DNA of 64,000 nucleotides from Yponomeuta sedellus (GCA_934045075.1 OW203734.1:11729516-11793515); one strand, 5' to 3'; positions 1 to 10,778 are shown, numbered from the stretch's first letter. The notes: generated from the sequence alone by a model not told the origin. Translations and numbers: made by a program.

Positions 1-258
1 CCTAGGGTTTTTAATGTCCGACAACACACCAAACACAGTTTTTCATAATAACGTCCAGGAAAAAAGTAGAAGCGCACACGCCAATCACCCCGGATGACGA
101 GAAATTGTTCCAAATTTTGCCGCTTGGCGCTAGTATCGCCCGCCGCGTAAAGGCGCGGGAAGCATATGTTACCAAATTCAAGACACTCAAACTATCTCCC
201 ACTGAAAGAGTAGGTAACATGCTTGGACAATACTCTTTACATACTAAAATATATAAAG

Positions 259-480
259 TTTTTCCGTGCGTTGTGAATTTGTAGTAGCGATACCATTCAT
301 TAATTGTAAAAGGAAACATTGTGAAGAAGCCTAAGTAACAGATATGTTCACTTAACGATCTTGAAATTGCCGATCCATGGTGGGCGTTCATAGTGGTTAA
401 GCTCATATCGCTATCTCTCTCTCTCACACTCTGAGAGAAGGCCTACGCGCTACAATTGGACGTATATAAATAATGCAGCT
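259..480 (+). repeat. T3 SINE fragment
   Basis: It carries the T3 body (gaatttgtagtagcgatacc, then cttgaaattgccgatcc) and the T3 3' end with a short (CT)n run and gagagaaggcc. It is diverged and lacks the tRNA-like head. The same body recurs about ten times in the window on both strands. Confidence 0.65.
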
Positions 481-540
481 TATATTCGTGCCCCTATATC
501 CCCCACGACGGACGGACGGATGGATGGACTTATGTACATT

Positions 541-744
541 TTAACATAACATAACATTTACATACAGGCACATACATTGCTTCTGGCCCCACACTAGGAT
601 ACCCTGTGTCGTCGTGGGTACCAGAAACAACGACATCACAAACATGTAAACATCCAAGATCTGGGATTTTTTTTTGTTCCCAGCCGCGATTCGAACCCGA
701 GACCTCTTGCATGGTAGGCAGACGCCTACGCCACAGAGGTCGTC
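541..744 (-). mobile_element. T4 tRNA-derived SINE
   Basis: Read on the minus strand it has a tRNA-like head (ctctgtggcgtaggcg, then the B box ggttcgaat in degraded form), a T run, and the body ccagatcttggatg to ccacactaggg. It ends in a (GTTAT)n tail. Close copies lie at 1828-2046, 50195-50415 and 54865-55061. The open frames here are SINE translations, not genes. Confidence 0.8.
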
Positions 745-762
745 TCGGTACATGTTCATTAT

Positions 763-1106
763 CATCATAAACCCATTGTGCCCCCACCTAGGGGCACGGG
801 TCTCTTCGCTAAGGAAAGTAAAGGCCATAGTCCACCACGGGGGCCAAGATCGGATTGGTGGACGCTTGCAAGACTAGTGGCTGGTCTGTCAGAAGACTTG
901 GCTTAACGACTACCATCAATCGAGGGCAGCCGGCACCAACTGCTTAACGTGTCTTGCAAAACACGGAACCGCTCGGAAAAATGCCTCTAGCGTTAATCAT
1001 AGCCGGTCACCCATCCATGCACTGAACGCGCCCTACGTTGCTTAACCTTCATGATTGTTTAAGATCACTCATCCAGGCGGTTATGACTCATCCAGGCGGA
1101 TACGAG
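763..1106 (-). mobile_element. 5S-SINE, head variant A
   Basis: On the minus strand the head resembles 5S rRNA: gatcttaaac, a gttaagcaac-like box and gatgggtgacc. The common body follows (cgctagaggcatttttccga, then ccccgtggtgg). The 3' end is atgatgat. At the 5' end the string actcatccaggcgg is repeated in tandem, a small duplication. Confidence 0.8.
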
Positions 1107-1570
1107 GGATTATGTATATGTATAATACAATCACTATGTTATGTAGCTTACGAGTATATGCGTCCCACGAGTACTGCGGACTGGCAAGAGGTATGTCCTT
1201 AACAAAAATCTACAAAAAAATCAAATTACAGAAAGGGAGAAACAAAAACAGGAAATATGAGAGCGGGTGACTTTTTGAAGCCAGGCGGCGCAGGGTATAC
1301 TTTTCGAATTTATCATCGACGTCGGATTATATTACCCAGGAGTGTCACTTCATTGTTTACCGGGGACTCAGGTGTACTGTGACAGTGATTAATGTAGTTT
1401 CAGACTTTTCACTGAGTGTCGACAGCGGGGTTTCTCAACTTTTGCCTCGCTACTATTTTGTACTTTGATACTTTGTCACTTCTCATACCATTAAGAAGTT
1501 ACTCTCGCAAAGCTTTGTCTTTGTACTATTCGTAATTATATCAAATTAACTCTTATAAAATATCGTAAGT
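1107..1570. other. no feature recognised
   Basis: AT-rich single-copy-looking DNA. No repeat, RNA structure or convincing open frame was seen. Confidence 0.4.
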
Positions 1571-1573
1571 ACA

Positions 1574-1690
1574 GGCGGAAGGCCAACGAGTAGAACAATG
1601 GACTCAGAAGTCAGAGACCTGGGTTCATTTCCCAGTCCGGGCATGTACCAATTACTTAACCTTTTAAGTTATTTCTAAGTTATATGTACG
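1574..1690 (+). repeat. degenerate T2 SINE head
   Basis: It has tRNA-like boxes (aacgagtagaac and gggttcatttccc) followed by cgggcatgtaccaat, the hallmark of the T2 head. The rest of T2 is missing. Confidence 0.5.
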
Positions 1691-1827
1691 CATGTATGCG
1701 CGCGACAAAGGCGATCAGAGCTATCTCCTTAGATGGGCTCATATATGGCTAGCAAAACCGAATTTCGTTTTGAATCCTCTGTCACACTGATGCAGAGCAG
1801 GCTAGAATTGTTGCAAGTGTACGTCTA

Positions 1828-2046
1828 TGACGACCTCTGTGGCGTAGCGGTAGCGCGTCTGCCTACCATGCAAGAGGTCCCGGGTTCGAATCCCGGCTGG
1901 AAACAAAAAAAAAAGTCCAGGTCTTGGATGTTTACATGTTTGTGATGTCGTTGTTTCTGGTTCCCACGACACAGGGTATCCTAGTGTGGGGCCAGAAGCA
2001 ATGTATGTGCCTATATGTAAATGTTATATGTTGTTATGTTATATGA
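1828..2046 (+). mobile_element. T4 tRNA-derived SINE
   Basis: Nearly full-length copy. The A-box region is ggcgtagcggtagcgc, the B box is gggttcgaatccc, then an A run, the body ccacactaggg in sense form, and a tail of gttat units. It is the best-preserved T4 head in the window and sits just 5' of a T3 fragment. Confidence 0.82.
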
Positions 2047-2240
2047 AGGTTTCCGGTGCGTTTTTCTTATTTGACGTTAGTTCATCTAGACGAGCCTTTT
2101 TGTAAAAGTACATTTATGAAGTTATAGTAGCAATGCCACTCGCTAACGATGAAAGAAAACATCGTTAGTGTCTGAGGTGTTCAAATACCTATGCTTGAAA
2201 TTGCCAATACGCGGTAGGCACACGCGGTGATGTGGCTGGT
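2047..2240 (+). repeat. T3 SINE fragment
   Basis: It carries tagcaatgccactcgctaac, then gtgtctgaggtgttcaaat and cttgaaattgccaat, so it is T3 body without head or 3' end. Confidence 0.6.
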
Positions 2241-2273
2241 TGACAATTAAATAAATATTAATTAAATATTTTC

Positions 2274-2436
2274 CTGCCTGTACGTAATACAGAGAGTATT
2301 GTAAAGAGGTTCGAAACTTCACTGATGGTTAGTCGGTAAGTCGCCCATTAGCTCAGTTGGGAGAGCGGTGGCACGGTTTGCCAGAGGTCGCATTTCGAGT
2401 CCAATGGGTGGAAGTTTTAGCCTTTAAATAGGTTTT
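2274..2436 (+). mobile_element. T1 tRNA-derived SINE, 5'-truncated
   Basis: It runs from gtacgtaatacagag through the tRNA-like core to ctttaaataggttttta. The core folds as a cloverleaf: acceptor cgcccat with atgggtg, D arm gctcagttgggagagc. The T arm is mutated (gcatttcgagtcc), so this is not a working tRNA. It is older than the 21 kb and 52 kb copies. Confidence 0.75.
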
Positions 2437-3095
2437 TAAAATTAAATAAATTTTGTATCATACTAGATTTAAATAGTGTAATAGAGTAAATTGCACACAT
2501 GGTAATTAAAAGTCATTGATTTTCGATCTTTAATTCGAAATTATGCATCTAAATTAAAATCTGTAAGACGTGTGTATGTTAACGTTGCGTGTTTTTTTTT
2601 TACTATATTAAATGTCTAAGAGTCTGTCGTCTGATTTGCGTTACCGAGTAAAAGAACAATTAAATTGGCAGACGCCAACGCTAGAATTAGATTTTCGATT
2701 TTCATTATTTGTTTCCAATAGGTAAAAAAAATTGTAACCTTCTTTTTTTAAACTAGCGCTCTAAGAATCATGGGTAGAATATTCTCTTAAAAAACAGTAA
2801 ACGAATTAGAACACTTCTCCCCCAGACAGACTATTTGTCTGCTGAAGCAAAATTATTCCTAGCTTTCTAAGATGACTTTATTTTTAGAGTTGGCTTACGA
2901 GCTTTTGTATCCATATAACGTATTTTTCTGGAGTCGGGCGAAAAATGCAAAGGGCATTGGCTCGCGCTTTGCTTTAAAACTGAGAGGATATGAAAATGAT
3001 ATATCTACAAACAAGGTAAGGATGATATCTACAGAGATGCATGCATGATTCAGAAATATTATTAATTTACATACAAACCTATATATATACATACA
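2437..3095. other. no feature recognised
   Basis: AT-rich; several A and T homopolymers. No repeat family or open frame could be supported. Confidence 0.4.
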
Positions 3096-3605
3096 TAAAC
3101 ACACGCCTAGCCTCCATTCTGGAAAAGTAAGCAGAGACCAGAATTACTCACAAATAGGACAAACTTAATCTACTTTTGCCGAGTCGCGGTCTCCACTCAA
3201 GAACACGTTTACTCCAACGGTTGCCGGTTCTTTGCAAGATATGGCCAGTGTAGTGTAGTGAAGGATGCCCTCTACACTACAGTGTAGAGGGCATCCTAGG
3301 TGGGATGACCATCTGCGAAAAACTGCAGGCAGATGCTGGATACGGCAAGCTGGAGACAGGGCGCTATGGCACTCATTAAGGGAGGGCTATGTCCAGCAGT
3401 GGACTAGTATAGCCTGACAACGACGACGATGGACGAACCTTAGGCTTCAACATTCATTAGTGGCACAGATACGAGCTTACGCTGAGATATCTCGCTACAT
3501 TTCCTATTCGGTAGAATTATATCCGCCTGGGATGTCCCTTGCTGGCCATTCCATCCACATTAGCTCGATAATTTCTTCCATAAATTTTTCTTCCCCTATT
3601 ATATT
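3096..3605 (-). repeat. LINE-a 3' region, split by a LINE-b foldback
   Basis: The outer pieces (about 3096-3160 and 3438-3605) match the 3' region of LINE-a on the minus strand, with aagcagagaccag and atatccgcctgggatgtccc. The middle (3177-3424) is LINE-b. LINE-b therefore appears to have entered LINE-a. No target duplication could be placed with confidence. Confidence 0.5.
3177..3424. repeat. LINE-b foldback with central palindrome
   Basis: The left part (3177-3249) is antisense LINE-b (gcggtctccactcaagaac) and the right part (3298-3424) is sense LINE-b (gtgggatgaccatctgcg to ccagcagtggacta). They meet at a perfect palindrome, 3262-3278 against 3281-3297, with a 2-nt centre. The complete order of the LINE-b stretch is visible at 32934-33303. 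Confidence 0.65.
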
Positions 3606-3608
3606 CAT

Positions 3609-4136
3609 GAAGCGCTCGTGGCCTAGGCGAACCGAGTGATTGGAATCAATCACTTGAAAACCTATTTAGAGGCTAAAAATTTCACCAATGCCGGGATTCG
3701 AACCCGCAACCTCTGGCTATCCGTGCCAGATTTTTAGCCTCTAAATAGGTTTTTAAATTTGTCCTTAGCACGGGTTAGTGCATTAAAAATAAAAATACTA
3801 TAATCAATCACTTGGTTAAGCAACAACAGGCGCGGTCAGGTACAGGATGGGTGAGGGTCCCGTGACTACCGCTAGTGGCATTTTTCCGAGCGCTTCCGTG
3901 CTTCGCAAGGCACGTTAAGCCGTTAGTGCCGGCTGTCATATAATGGCAGTCGTTAAGCCATGTCAGAGGCCTTATGGGCGGCTTGATAACTTCTGACAGT
4001 AAGGCCCGCCACTGTCTTACAATCCTCCGCCTACCCGGACTTGGCCCCTGTGGTGGAGTATGGCCTAACCTTCCTGCGATGCAGGAAGAGACCCGTGCCC
4101 CAGCAGTGGGGACATACAAGGGTTGTCCAAACCAAA
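3609..4136 (+). mobile_element. 5S-SINE, head variant B, split by T1
   Basis: It starts at gaagcgctcgtggcc and ends at gggttgt. It holds the ggttaagcaacaac box, the ggatgggtga box and the shared body (gtcagaggccttatgggcgg, ggtggagtatggcc). A T1 SINE inserted at 3657-3801 duplicates 13 bp of it. Confidence 0.85.
3657..3801 (+). mobile_element. T1 SINE, folded insertion with TSD
   Basis: The left part is antisense T1 from aaaacctatttagaggc through the B box to ccgtgccaga. It jumps directly to the sense tail (tttttagcctctaaatagg to taaaaataaaaatac). A 13-bp target duplication, aatcaatcacttg, lies at 3644-3656 and 3802-3814. The two ends can pair as a stem. Confidence 0.85.
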
Positions 4137-4192
4137 GCAACCTTCCTTTCTCAATTCTAATCACTACATCTACTTTCAGTCCACAATCTTAA
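4137..4192 (-). repeat. LINE-a fragment
   Basis: It matches the segment caaaccaacgcaac to cagtccacaa of the longer LINE-a copy at 35860-36225. It directly abuts the 3' end of the 5S-SINE. Confidence 0.55.
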
Positions 4193-4320
4193 TTTCTTAA
4201 CTTAATAAGTCTGTTGAGTCAACAATCTAATTTTACCTTATTGTTTACAAGCCCATATATAGAAACGATATTCCTACAAATTCCGTGATTGAGATTTTTG
4301 CTGCTAGGATCTGAAAATAA

Positions 4321-4530
4321 TGCCCGGGTCGGTGGAGGATTGTAAGAGAGTGGCGGGTCCTACTGTCAGAAGTTATCAAGCCGCCTATAAGGCCTCTGAC
4401 AAGCCATTAGGTGACAACTGGCACCAACGACTTAGCGTGCCTGTTGTTGCTTAACCCAAGTGGTTGATTCCAATAACTCGGTTCCACTAGGCCACGAGCG
4501 CTTCGTTCCACTAAGCCATGAGTGCTTCAT
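4321..4530 (-). repeat. 5S-SINE fragment, variant B, internally deleted
   Basis: On the minus strand the variant-B head (gttaagcaacaac) is followed after a deletion by part of the body. The first about 25 bp of the head (cactcatggcttagtgg against gcgctcgtggcctagtgg) occur twice in tandem. Confidence 0.7.
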
Positions 4531-5321
4531 TAAATACCTACTTGATACAGTGTATATTCACGTATAAAAAAGTTGAACTATCTAAACGTTTTCGTCGAGA
4601 GGTGTAGCTACTTGTTAAGCTATTTCACCTAAAACGATTATTCCGTACAAGCTATCGACGTTGTTAAAACTTTAACGTCCGCAGCACACGGAGTTCGTTA
4701 TCGTAAAATATTTCGTGTGTAGGTACTCAAAGCAACATAGTGAAATGTATAACCAGACTCTGTTCACTACACTGTAAGCGTTAAAATCGAACAAACGCGA
4801 TGCTGGATTCTATGTCACCGACCCTACAGTTTTCGTGTAGGAAGTTTCAGCAAGCATAGTTTTACATAATGGATCGAGAGCGTAAGTTCTTTAGGAACTT
4901 TCAATAAGTTAGGTCCCACTTTTCTGTACTAGCACGGTGTAGGTATGCTAAGTGTTATAAAAGTTCAGTACTTACTTGCACAGTAGCGGTGGTACTTACA
5001 ACTGAAACTTAGTTTGACTTTCTACGTGTTATTTAGAGGAGAAGAAAATTTACGTAAATGTTTTTAGGTATATGAGATTTTTTTCACAACATAAATTAGT
5101 GATACCTAACGGGTTCATCTAGCAGTACCTCAGGCATGGTTATACACGCCTCGCCTTTAACTAAAAAAGCACTAGAGTATAACGAATCGTTACGTGTGGT
5201 TTTTAGTATGATGGATCCTCGAAAGAAAAACAGCTTAGATCCTAACTAACCATTGTAAAGCATTGGTTAACAGATTAAAAGTGTGAATCAACGACCACCA
5301 ACGTACTAATGGGACTGTACT
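4531..5321. other. no feature recognised
   Basis: Mostly unique-looking DNA without a long open frame. An ATG at about 4869 is followed within 15 bases by a donor-like gtaagt. That is too little to call an exon. Confidence 0.4.
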
Positions 5322-5366
5322 GAACATCTATGCATTTTAGAGACTCACTAAAATGCATAGATGTTC
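5322..5366. repeat. perfect 19-bp hairpin
   Basis: The left arm 5322-5340 (gaacatctatgcattttag) is the exact reverse complement of 5348-5366, around the 7-nt loop agactca. No transposon match was seen on either side. Confidence 0.9.
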
Positions 5367-5617
5367 CCATAGCATAGAATTCCCTCAAGGCAGTACTGCC
5401 GTGTGCGTCGTGCAAAACTTGTCAGCTGTGGTGCTGCGACGCAGGTGTCTCCGTCAGTGTAATTGGAATAGATCACTTTGTGACTGGCACGTCGGTCCCC
5501 GGTTGAGTTTAGATGGAGTTCGGCGGCTGTGGACACAGTGCGAGAACGTGTAGAAGACTAACCTGGTTTGTGTGACATGTTAATTCCGATCGGCAGGAGT
5601 TTTGCCGCTGTCGTTGA

Positions 5618-5703
5618 CAGTCACTAGTGCCAACCAGCATAACCTTTCCTGTCTCACAATATTTAGTTTTTTCTTTATTTATCTTCTGGCAACTGTTCAC
5701 AGT
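5618..5703 (+). repeat. direct repeat, copy 1
   Basis: It runs from cactagtgccaaccagcat to gcaactgttcacag and is matched at about 80% by 6567-6651. The shared core is agttttttctttattt. The pair may be a local duplication or one end of an unknown repeat family. Confidence 0.6.
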
Positions 5704-5866
5704 TTATACATCATTGGATTGGATAGCTTATAAAACTGGCGCGATTTTGAAATGCACAAGGTTAGGTCCTTTGAGTTTGGCCATAATCAGCCAATTTAAC
5801 CTCCTCAGTTCTGACCTAGAAAATAACAATGGTTTTCTATTATTTTTAGCTTTCTGACATACAGGG

Positions 5867-6091
5867 TTGCCCGTAAATGCCACAGTAGCCGCAGCAGAAC
5901 TAGCTGCGAGACAAAAAGCCCTAGGCCCTGATAATGCATTGCAGTACTATGGCAATTACACGAACGTGGCGATTTCATTTCAATGCTGCTTTATGTTTAA
6001 GCCCGCCCACGTACTAAACCTTCTGAAGTCAATGGTATATAAAAACACGTCACGTGATGCATCCATTAATATATCAGTCATTGTAGTGTAA
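5867..6091 (+). CDS. candidate host exon, protein unknown
   Basis: A stop-free frame of about 74 codons follows an acceptor-like site, ttctgacatacag, ending just before 5867. The first about 33 residues (PVNATVAAAELAARQKALG and on to LQYYGNYTN) are Ala-rich and look like real coding sequence. The later part looks less so, and the exon may end near 5960-6035. No donor is clear-cut. The frame overlaps no recognised repeat. I do not recognise the protein. The alternative is a chance open frame; conservation in related moths would separate the two. Confidence 0.35.
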   Translation: MPVNATVAAAELAARQKALGPDNALQYYGNYTNVAISFQCCFMFKPAHVLNLLKSMVYKNTSRDASINISVIVV

Positions 6092-6338
6092 TGGACTAAC
6101 AGAATTAAGGCCCAGAACCATAAGTATAGAAAGTCCATGAATATTTATATTTACACATACCTACTCGTACAGTCTATTAGGTTTTAAAATTAACTCGGGC
6201 TCTAGAGTAGGCTTCTGTTTTCGCCGAAAGCACACGTGTGAAATACTAATTCCTGCTCTGTATAAGTAAAATTTTCCTTATTATGTTTATTTAAGTTTAT
6301 TTAATTAAGTGTCATATTAGTTTCGATATTTCTATTAC

Positions 6339-6412
6339 ACGAATATATCAGATTCTATCCGATAGTAGCCGTGGTATATTCTAAAAGCTAACAAACTGTA
6401 CATTTATTTGTT
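6339..6412 (+). repeat. interspersed repeat, uninterrupted copy
   Basis: The segment cgaatatatcagattctatc to ctaaaagctaac recurs at 9043-9230, where it is split by an insertion. This copy shows the empty site. Confidence 0.65.
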
Positions 6413-6506
6413 TTGCTAGCTATCGAAACTATGTGTTTTCGGACACAAGACAGGACTTTTATTCGCAAACCCAGGCAAATACTTTCTCTACAATGACAAA
6501 ACTCGT

Positions 6507-6691
6507 TTGCCATTCTAAGGTATTAGCACAAACATTTATGTTTTTGGGTGTGCATGGGTTTTTGCCACTAGTGCCGACTGGCATACACTTTCCCGCCACA
6601 CAATATTAAGTTTTTTCTTTATTTCTCGTCTGGCAACAGTTCACAGATTGTTGATTGCCATTCTAAGGTACTAGCACAAACATTTATGTTG
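6507..6691 (+). repeat. direct repeats of about 37 and 85 bp
   Basis: The unit tgccattctaaggtattagc (6507-6545) reappears at 6653-6690, about 145 bp downstream. Between them lies the second copy of the 5618-5703 repeat. This is a local tandem duplication of mixed parts. Confidence 0.6.
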
Positions 6692-7506
6692 GACAATTTG
6701 CCCTGTAATAACTATATTTAGCAGAACTTTCGACACGCTGCTGAAAGGATCTTCTAGTCTCCTTATTCAATATGAAGAGTTCTTGAAACGCTGCCCTTGC
6801 CTGTAATCTTCGTCACTAGGGTAAGAGGTTATTGATTGCCTTTTGTCATCAATTATTTCGTGCGTTAAATGTAGCTGGATTATTAATTCTTGTAGCACCT
6901 TTAAGTGGCCCTAAGTTTAAGCTCGTTTAGAGTTCTTACTTGAATGTCTATGGTTAATAGAACGTCCATACTTGTGATAAATATAATGTGCCTACATGTA
7001 GTTAAAAAGAAAAGTACATTGAGTATTGTAGATGGAACATTTTACTGTATGAAGACATGGTTTTAATTCAAAAAAACAAATTAAGGTGCATACATTTTTA
7101 TATAAACACAAGGTTTCGAATCAGCTACACGAGAAAAAAAATACTCTGTAGCTTTACCATACCGATCTAAAGGTTTCATCATTAGGATTATTTGTTTCTA
7201 AATAACATAGTGATTGAAAATAAAATAATATAACAGATAACGAAATAATAAAAAAGTATATTTTTGGTAGGTCTGAGAATAAGTCGTAAGCTAATTAATA
7301 CGTCAAAGCGACGTTTAGAAAATCAGCTAGTATCTTATAACATTTATATTAAAATAAAAAAGAACAATGATTCGATGAAGTTTTGTACGTAATGGGATTT
7401 AATTTATATAGAATGTAGATTTATAAATGCTAAGTTTCATTTGTAGTGAATCTAGTTTTCAACGTGTTTTCAGGCATACGCAATTGCATACGTACAACGT
7501 AATATG
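6692..7506. other. no feature recognised
   Basis: Very AT-rich, particularly 7000-7480. No transposon signature and no coding frame were found. Confidence 0.4.
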
Positions 7507-7515
7507 ATGATACTC

Positions 7516-7872
7516 GAAGCGCTCGTGGCCTAGTCGAACCGAGTGATTGGAACCAATCACTTGATTAAGCAACACCAGGCGCCATCAGGTCCAGGATGGG
7601 TGACCGTCCCTTGACTTCCGCTAGTGTTCTAAGCGTTTTCGTGCTTCGCAGGGCACGATAAGCCGTTGGTGCCGGCTTGGCATTCGTTAAGCTATGTCAG
7701 AGGCCTTATGGGCGGGCTTCATAACTTCTGTCAGTAAGGCCCGCCACTGTCTTACAATCCTCCACCAACCCGTACTTGGCCCCCTTGGTGGAGTATGGCC
7801 TACCCTTCCTGCGATGCAGTAAGAGACCAGTGCCCCAGCAGTGAACTAAGGGTTGATATTGAATATCGAATA
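7516..7872 (+). mobile_element. 5S-SINE, variant B, full length with TSD
   Basis: The full element runs from gaagcgctcgtggcc to a short AT-rich tail after gggttgat. A 9-bp target duplication, atgatactc, lies at 7507-7515 and 7873-7881. At 357 bp it gives the family's length. The 5S-like boxes are less conserved (gattaagcaac, ggatgggtgaccg). The right flank enters a T3 3' end, so the target was probably T3. Confidence 0.88.
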
Positions 7873-7946
7873 ATGATACTCTCTCTCTCTCGCTCAAAGA
7901 AAGCCTTATCTCCGCAGTGGAATAAAAATAGGCTGCATAAAAACAA
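7873..7946 (+). repeat. T3 SINE 3' end with (CT)n
   Basis: It reads actctctctctctcgctc, then aaagaaagcc, cagtgg and ataggctgc, which is the T3 3' terminus. Confidence 0.6.
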
Positions 7947-8410
7947 TAAAGAATACGTAGCAATTCTGTGTCTAGTTTCTGTTTAGTAGTTTCAACAGAG
8001 TACCAGTTCCTTCTTTGTATTGGCTATAAGATAGCCGAATTGATTGCCAACCTCCGATAAGGAGACGGCACATGAAAAAGAGAAGAATAATTTTGTTTCG
8101 CAATTCTAATGAGAATAATAAAAAAAATCTCCCCGATGGAGTTATACTAACTCGAGTAATCGCGACTGTCTGAAACTGGGAATCTATAATATGCAGTTTA
8201 TAGTCGTCAACCATAATAAACTCTGCAACACAGGGAACGAGTGTATGAATAGGCCTAATGTGTGGTGTTTGAGGGACGACAAATAAAAGCTTTCAAGCTG
8301 TCCGCTGGCATTATTCCGCGTGATGAGGCAAATTGTTGAAAGCCGCAGAGTTCTACTGTTCCAAACCTCAGTTTTCTAAAGAATACCTATCTACTACGCT
8401 TATAAAGTTA

Positions 8411-8990
8411 CACATTACATAACCGCTTGTATCTCAGAGGGGTAGGCAGAGACTAGGGGCTGCCATTTCCCACGATCCTGACAGATCACCTTCGCTTCAT
8501 AGAATAGAATAGAAAAATCTTTATTTGGTACTACAGATATTGAATACAATAGCTTATGCTTAGTATAGAACCTAAAGTTTACAAAGTAGGTACCAAAAAG
8601 GTTTCCGCTCAGCTTAATGCCGCAGCAGGACTACGGCGCTGATTTTCAGCGGATGCCTGAGAACTTATTGCTAAAACTTAAATTAATCTAAGGTAAATAT
8701 TAAACAAAACAATGACTTCATTAATGCATTTTTTTAGGGATGACATATGCCTTTATGTATTCAAAACAAATACAGTTTTTAACGGCAACATTCATTAGTA
8801 GTTGCATGCAAGCACGCCGGTTCCGGGTACTTTTATCATCCCCTATCTGGTAGAAGTATGCTCGCCAGGGACTTCGCTTATCGGCCCTTCCTCCCACATT
8901 CGCTATATATATTCGTTTCGTCAATCTTTCTTCCTTCATCCTCTCCACTTGTCCAAACCAAGAAATTAAATCTAAGTACAGTCTGTTAGC
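8411..8990 (-). repeat. LINE-a C-terminal and 3' region, split by a LINE tail
   Basis: The pieces 8411-8500 and 8785-8990 are continuous in LINE-a. The right piece encodes, on the minus strand, ERMKEERLTKRIYIANVGGR, the C-terminal stretch seen also at 35.9-36.1 kb. This region lies downstream of the RT domain in non-LTR elements of RTE-like type, by my recollection of the motif. Confidence 0.7.
8501..8784 (-). mobile_element. LINE 3' end inserted in LINE-a
   Basis: It begins on the plus strand with agaatagaatagaaaaatct, the complement of a poly(A)-signal-like aataaagattt and an (ATTCT)n tail. It interrupts LINE-a precisely between ttcgcttcat and caacattcat. The element family is not recognised further. 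Confidence 0.6.
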
Positions 8991-9042
8991 TTCTAGAATA
9001 TACCTCGGCTACTAAAACAACAATACAAAATAAACCTTACCT

Positions 9043-9230
9043 TTACGAATATATCCGATTCTATCCTAGCATATAAGATAACTTGAACTTGTAAAACCAA
9101 GAGCATCTGCCAACAAACTGTTATGCAGTTTGGCAGAAACCAACTTCTGTATTTTTTTGTATTTTTATTGAATAAATGTTTTCAATCAATCAATCCGATA
9201 GTAGCCGAGGTATATTCTAAAAGCTAACAG
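9043..9230 (+). mobile_element. LINE tail with (TCAA)n inside a repeat
   Basis: The outer repeat matches 6339-6412. Between ctatcc and ccgatag it gains about 125 bp (9069-9194) ending in attgaataaatg and three tcaa units. This is a typical 5'-truncated non-LTR insertion with an aataaa signal. It holds an imperfect hairpin, tctgccaacaaactg with cagtttggcaga. Confidence 0.65.
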
Positions 9231-9320
9231 ATTGTAACTTTTTTTCTCAATCTAAGTAACGTTATACAGTTGGCGGTCTTATCGCTTAGAGCGATTTCTT
9301 CTAGACAACCTAAGGATGGA
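9231..9320 (-). repeat. LINE 3' end scrap
   Basis: The string acagttggcggtcttat with gcgatttcttctagacaac matches the Jockey-type LINE tail at 37467-37640. Confidence 0.5.
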
Positions 9321-9439
9321 GTGGATTGCATGTAGGTGCATATACATAAATAATAAAATGGAAAGTATATTGATATCAAGAAGGGAAGCAAGTATGCAAG
9401 TATGTAGTACCTATAATAATACATACTAAATATATAACC

Positions 9440-10463
9440 AATTAGGCTTGCCTTGTTAGGATAGATGAAAAGAAGAATTGATTAAATAAAGAAATAAATC
9501 TCTAAAAGTTTGACTAAAATTGATTAAATATAAATGTTCCCTACGCTTTAAAAGACCCTACGGTTTACAGTGTAATTATTAGCATCTTCAACGTTCGCGG
9601 TATTGTTGAATAATGAATAACAAGGCGTGAACTTCAAGTAACTTCCTCGTACTTTATGGAATTTATTAGTTGTTTGTTCTAAATGTTTATGTTTGAGGCA
9701 AATTCGTAGTAGGTACTTGCTGTTAAGTATCGCAGAGTCAAAAATATTTTACAAACACCCTGCTGAGCTCATTTTGACATCGTTTGATAAGATTAAGTTT
9801 GTGTCGAGTTTTGTATTACTGATTTACTTACTAAGTGATTTTCAAGTATCTGCTAAGTATTTGTATATTTTTAAGGTCTTTTAATAAATTTCTCTTTCTC
9901 TCCAACTTTCTTGTTTTTTTTTATCTCTTACTGTGTTTTTCTTTTTTTCTCTCCCTCTCCAATTCTCATTTTATTCATAAATTATTATCAGATTGTTTCT
10001 TTGGGCTCGTTTGCTATAGGTGTTTTTTTATTGGCGCTGAGGTCTAGGATTTGTGTCTGCGAAAGGTGTGCCAAAACGATCTAGTAGGATCCGACAGCCT
10101 GCAACTAGTGTGAAGTAAAGCCACACAAATTAATGACCTTAATTCCTTTAACATAAGGTGCACAATAGCATACATCTTCACAATACGTGCTTTCTCGTTA
10201 CACACCATTTAGCAAATTGAACGTCAGGTTATATTGCTTCATTCACATACTCTAAGTGCTCTTTCGTTGTGAAGAAATTCAGCTTTTATAACCGACTGTT
10301 TTAGCATTTGTGGCACTGTTGTTTTGGTAGGGTTTCATTTATATTGTTTGGCTGAAAAAGTGTCTGCTGCTGCCGTCAAAGTATAAAAGAAAGAGTGATA
10401 AAGTTTGTAATAAATAAAAAGTTATTTCAGAGTTAGCAATAGACATAACTATATTTTTACATA
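9440..10463. other. AT-rich, with pyrimidine tract
   Basis: No repeat family was identified. At about 9886-9960 there is a roughly 75-nt polypyrimidine tract rich in tctc and t runs. It is not followed by a clear acceptor or coding frame. Confidence 0.4.
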
Positions 10464-10735
10464 AGAGAGAGAGAGAGAAACAATTTATTTAAAGGTACAA
10501 TACTTCAAAAACAAAACCAAACGGTAACAAAAAACATAAAAAACGCAAATCTTAACAAAACACAAAAAAAAAAAACAATTGAATAGAACAGCACAGAAAA
10601 ATATGTAGACCTAGTAGAAGTAATTTATTTAAAGTTTTAAAGTATTGAGCCCCTAAAATGGTTCCCGACTCAGCATGTGTTGTAGCAGCCACCGAGGTAT
10701 CTAACCACAACGCTGATATTCTGTCGAGACCATAA
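10464..10735 (-). repeat. LINE 3' end with (GA)n tail
   Basis: A (GA)n run at 10464-10480 is followed by caatttattt, the complement of aataaattg. It continues as a low-complexity A-rich 3' UTR to ggttcccgactc. It has the orientation and shape of a minus-strand LINE tail. Confidence 0.45.
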
Positions 10736-10778
10736 GTCTAATATACATTCAAAGTATAGATTAAATTACATATATACA

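Noticed and set aside
3808..4164. 118-codon open frame on the minus strand
   Set aside because: It lies wholly in a plus-strand 5S-SINE; the same frame recurs in other 5S-SINE copies (for example 39527-39742).
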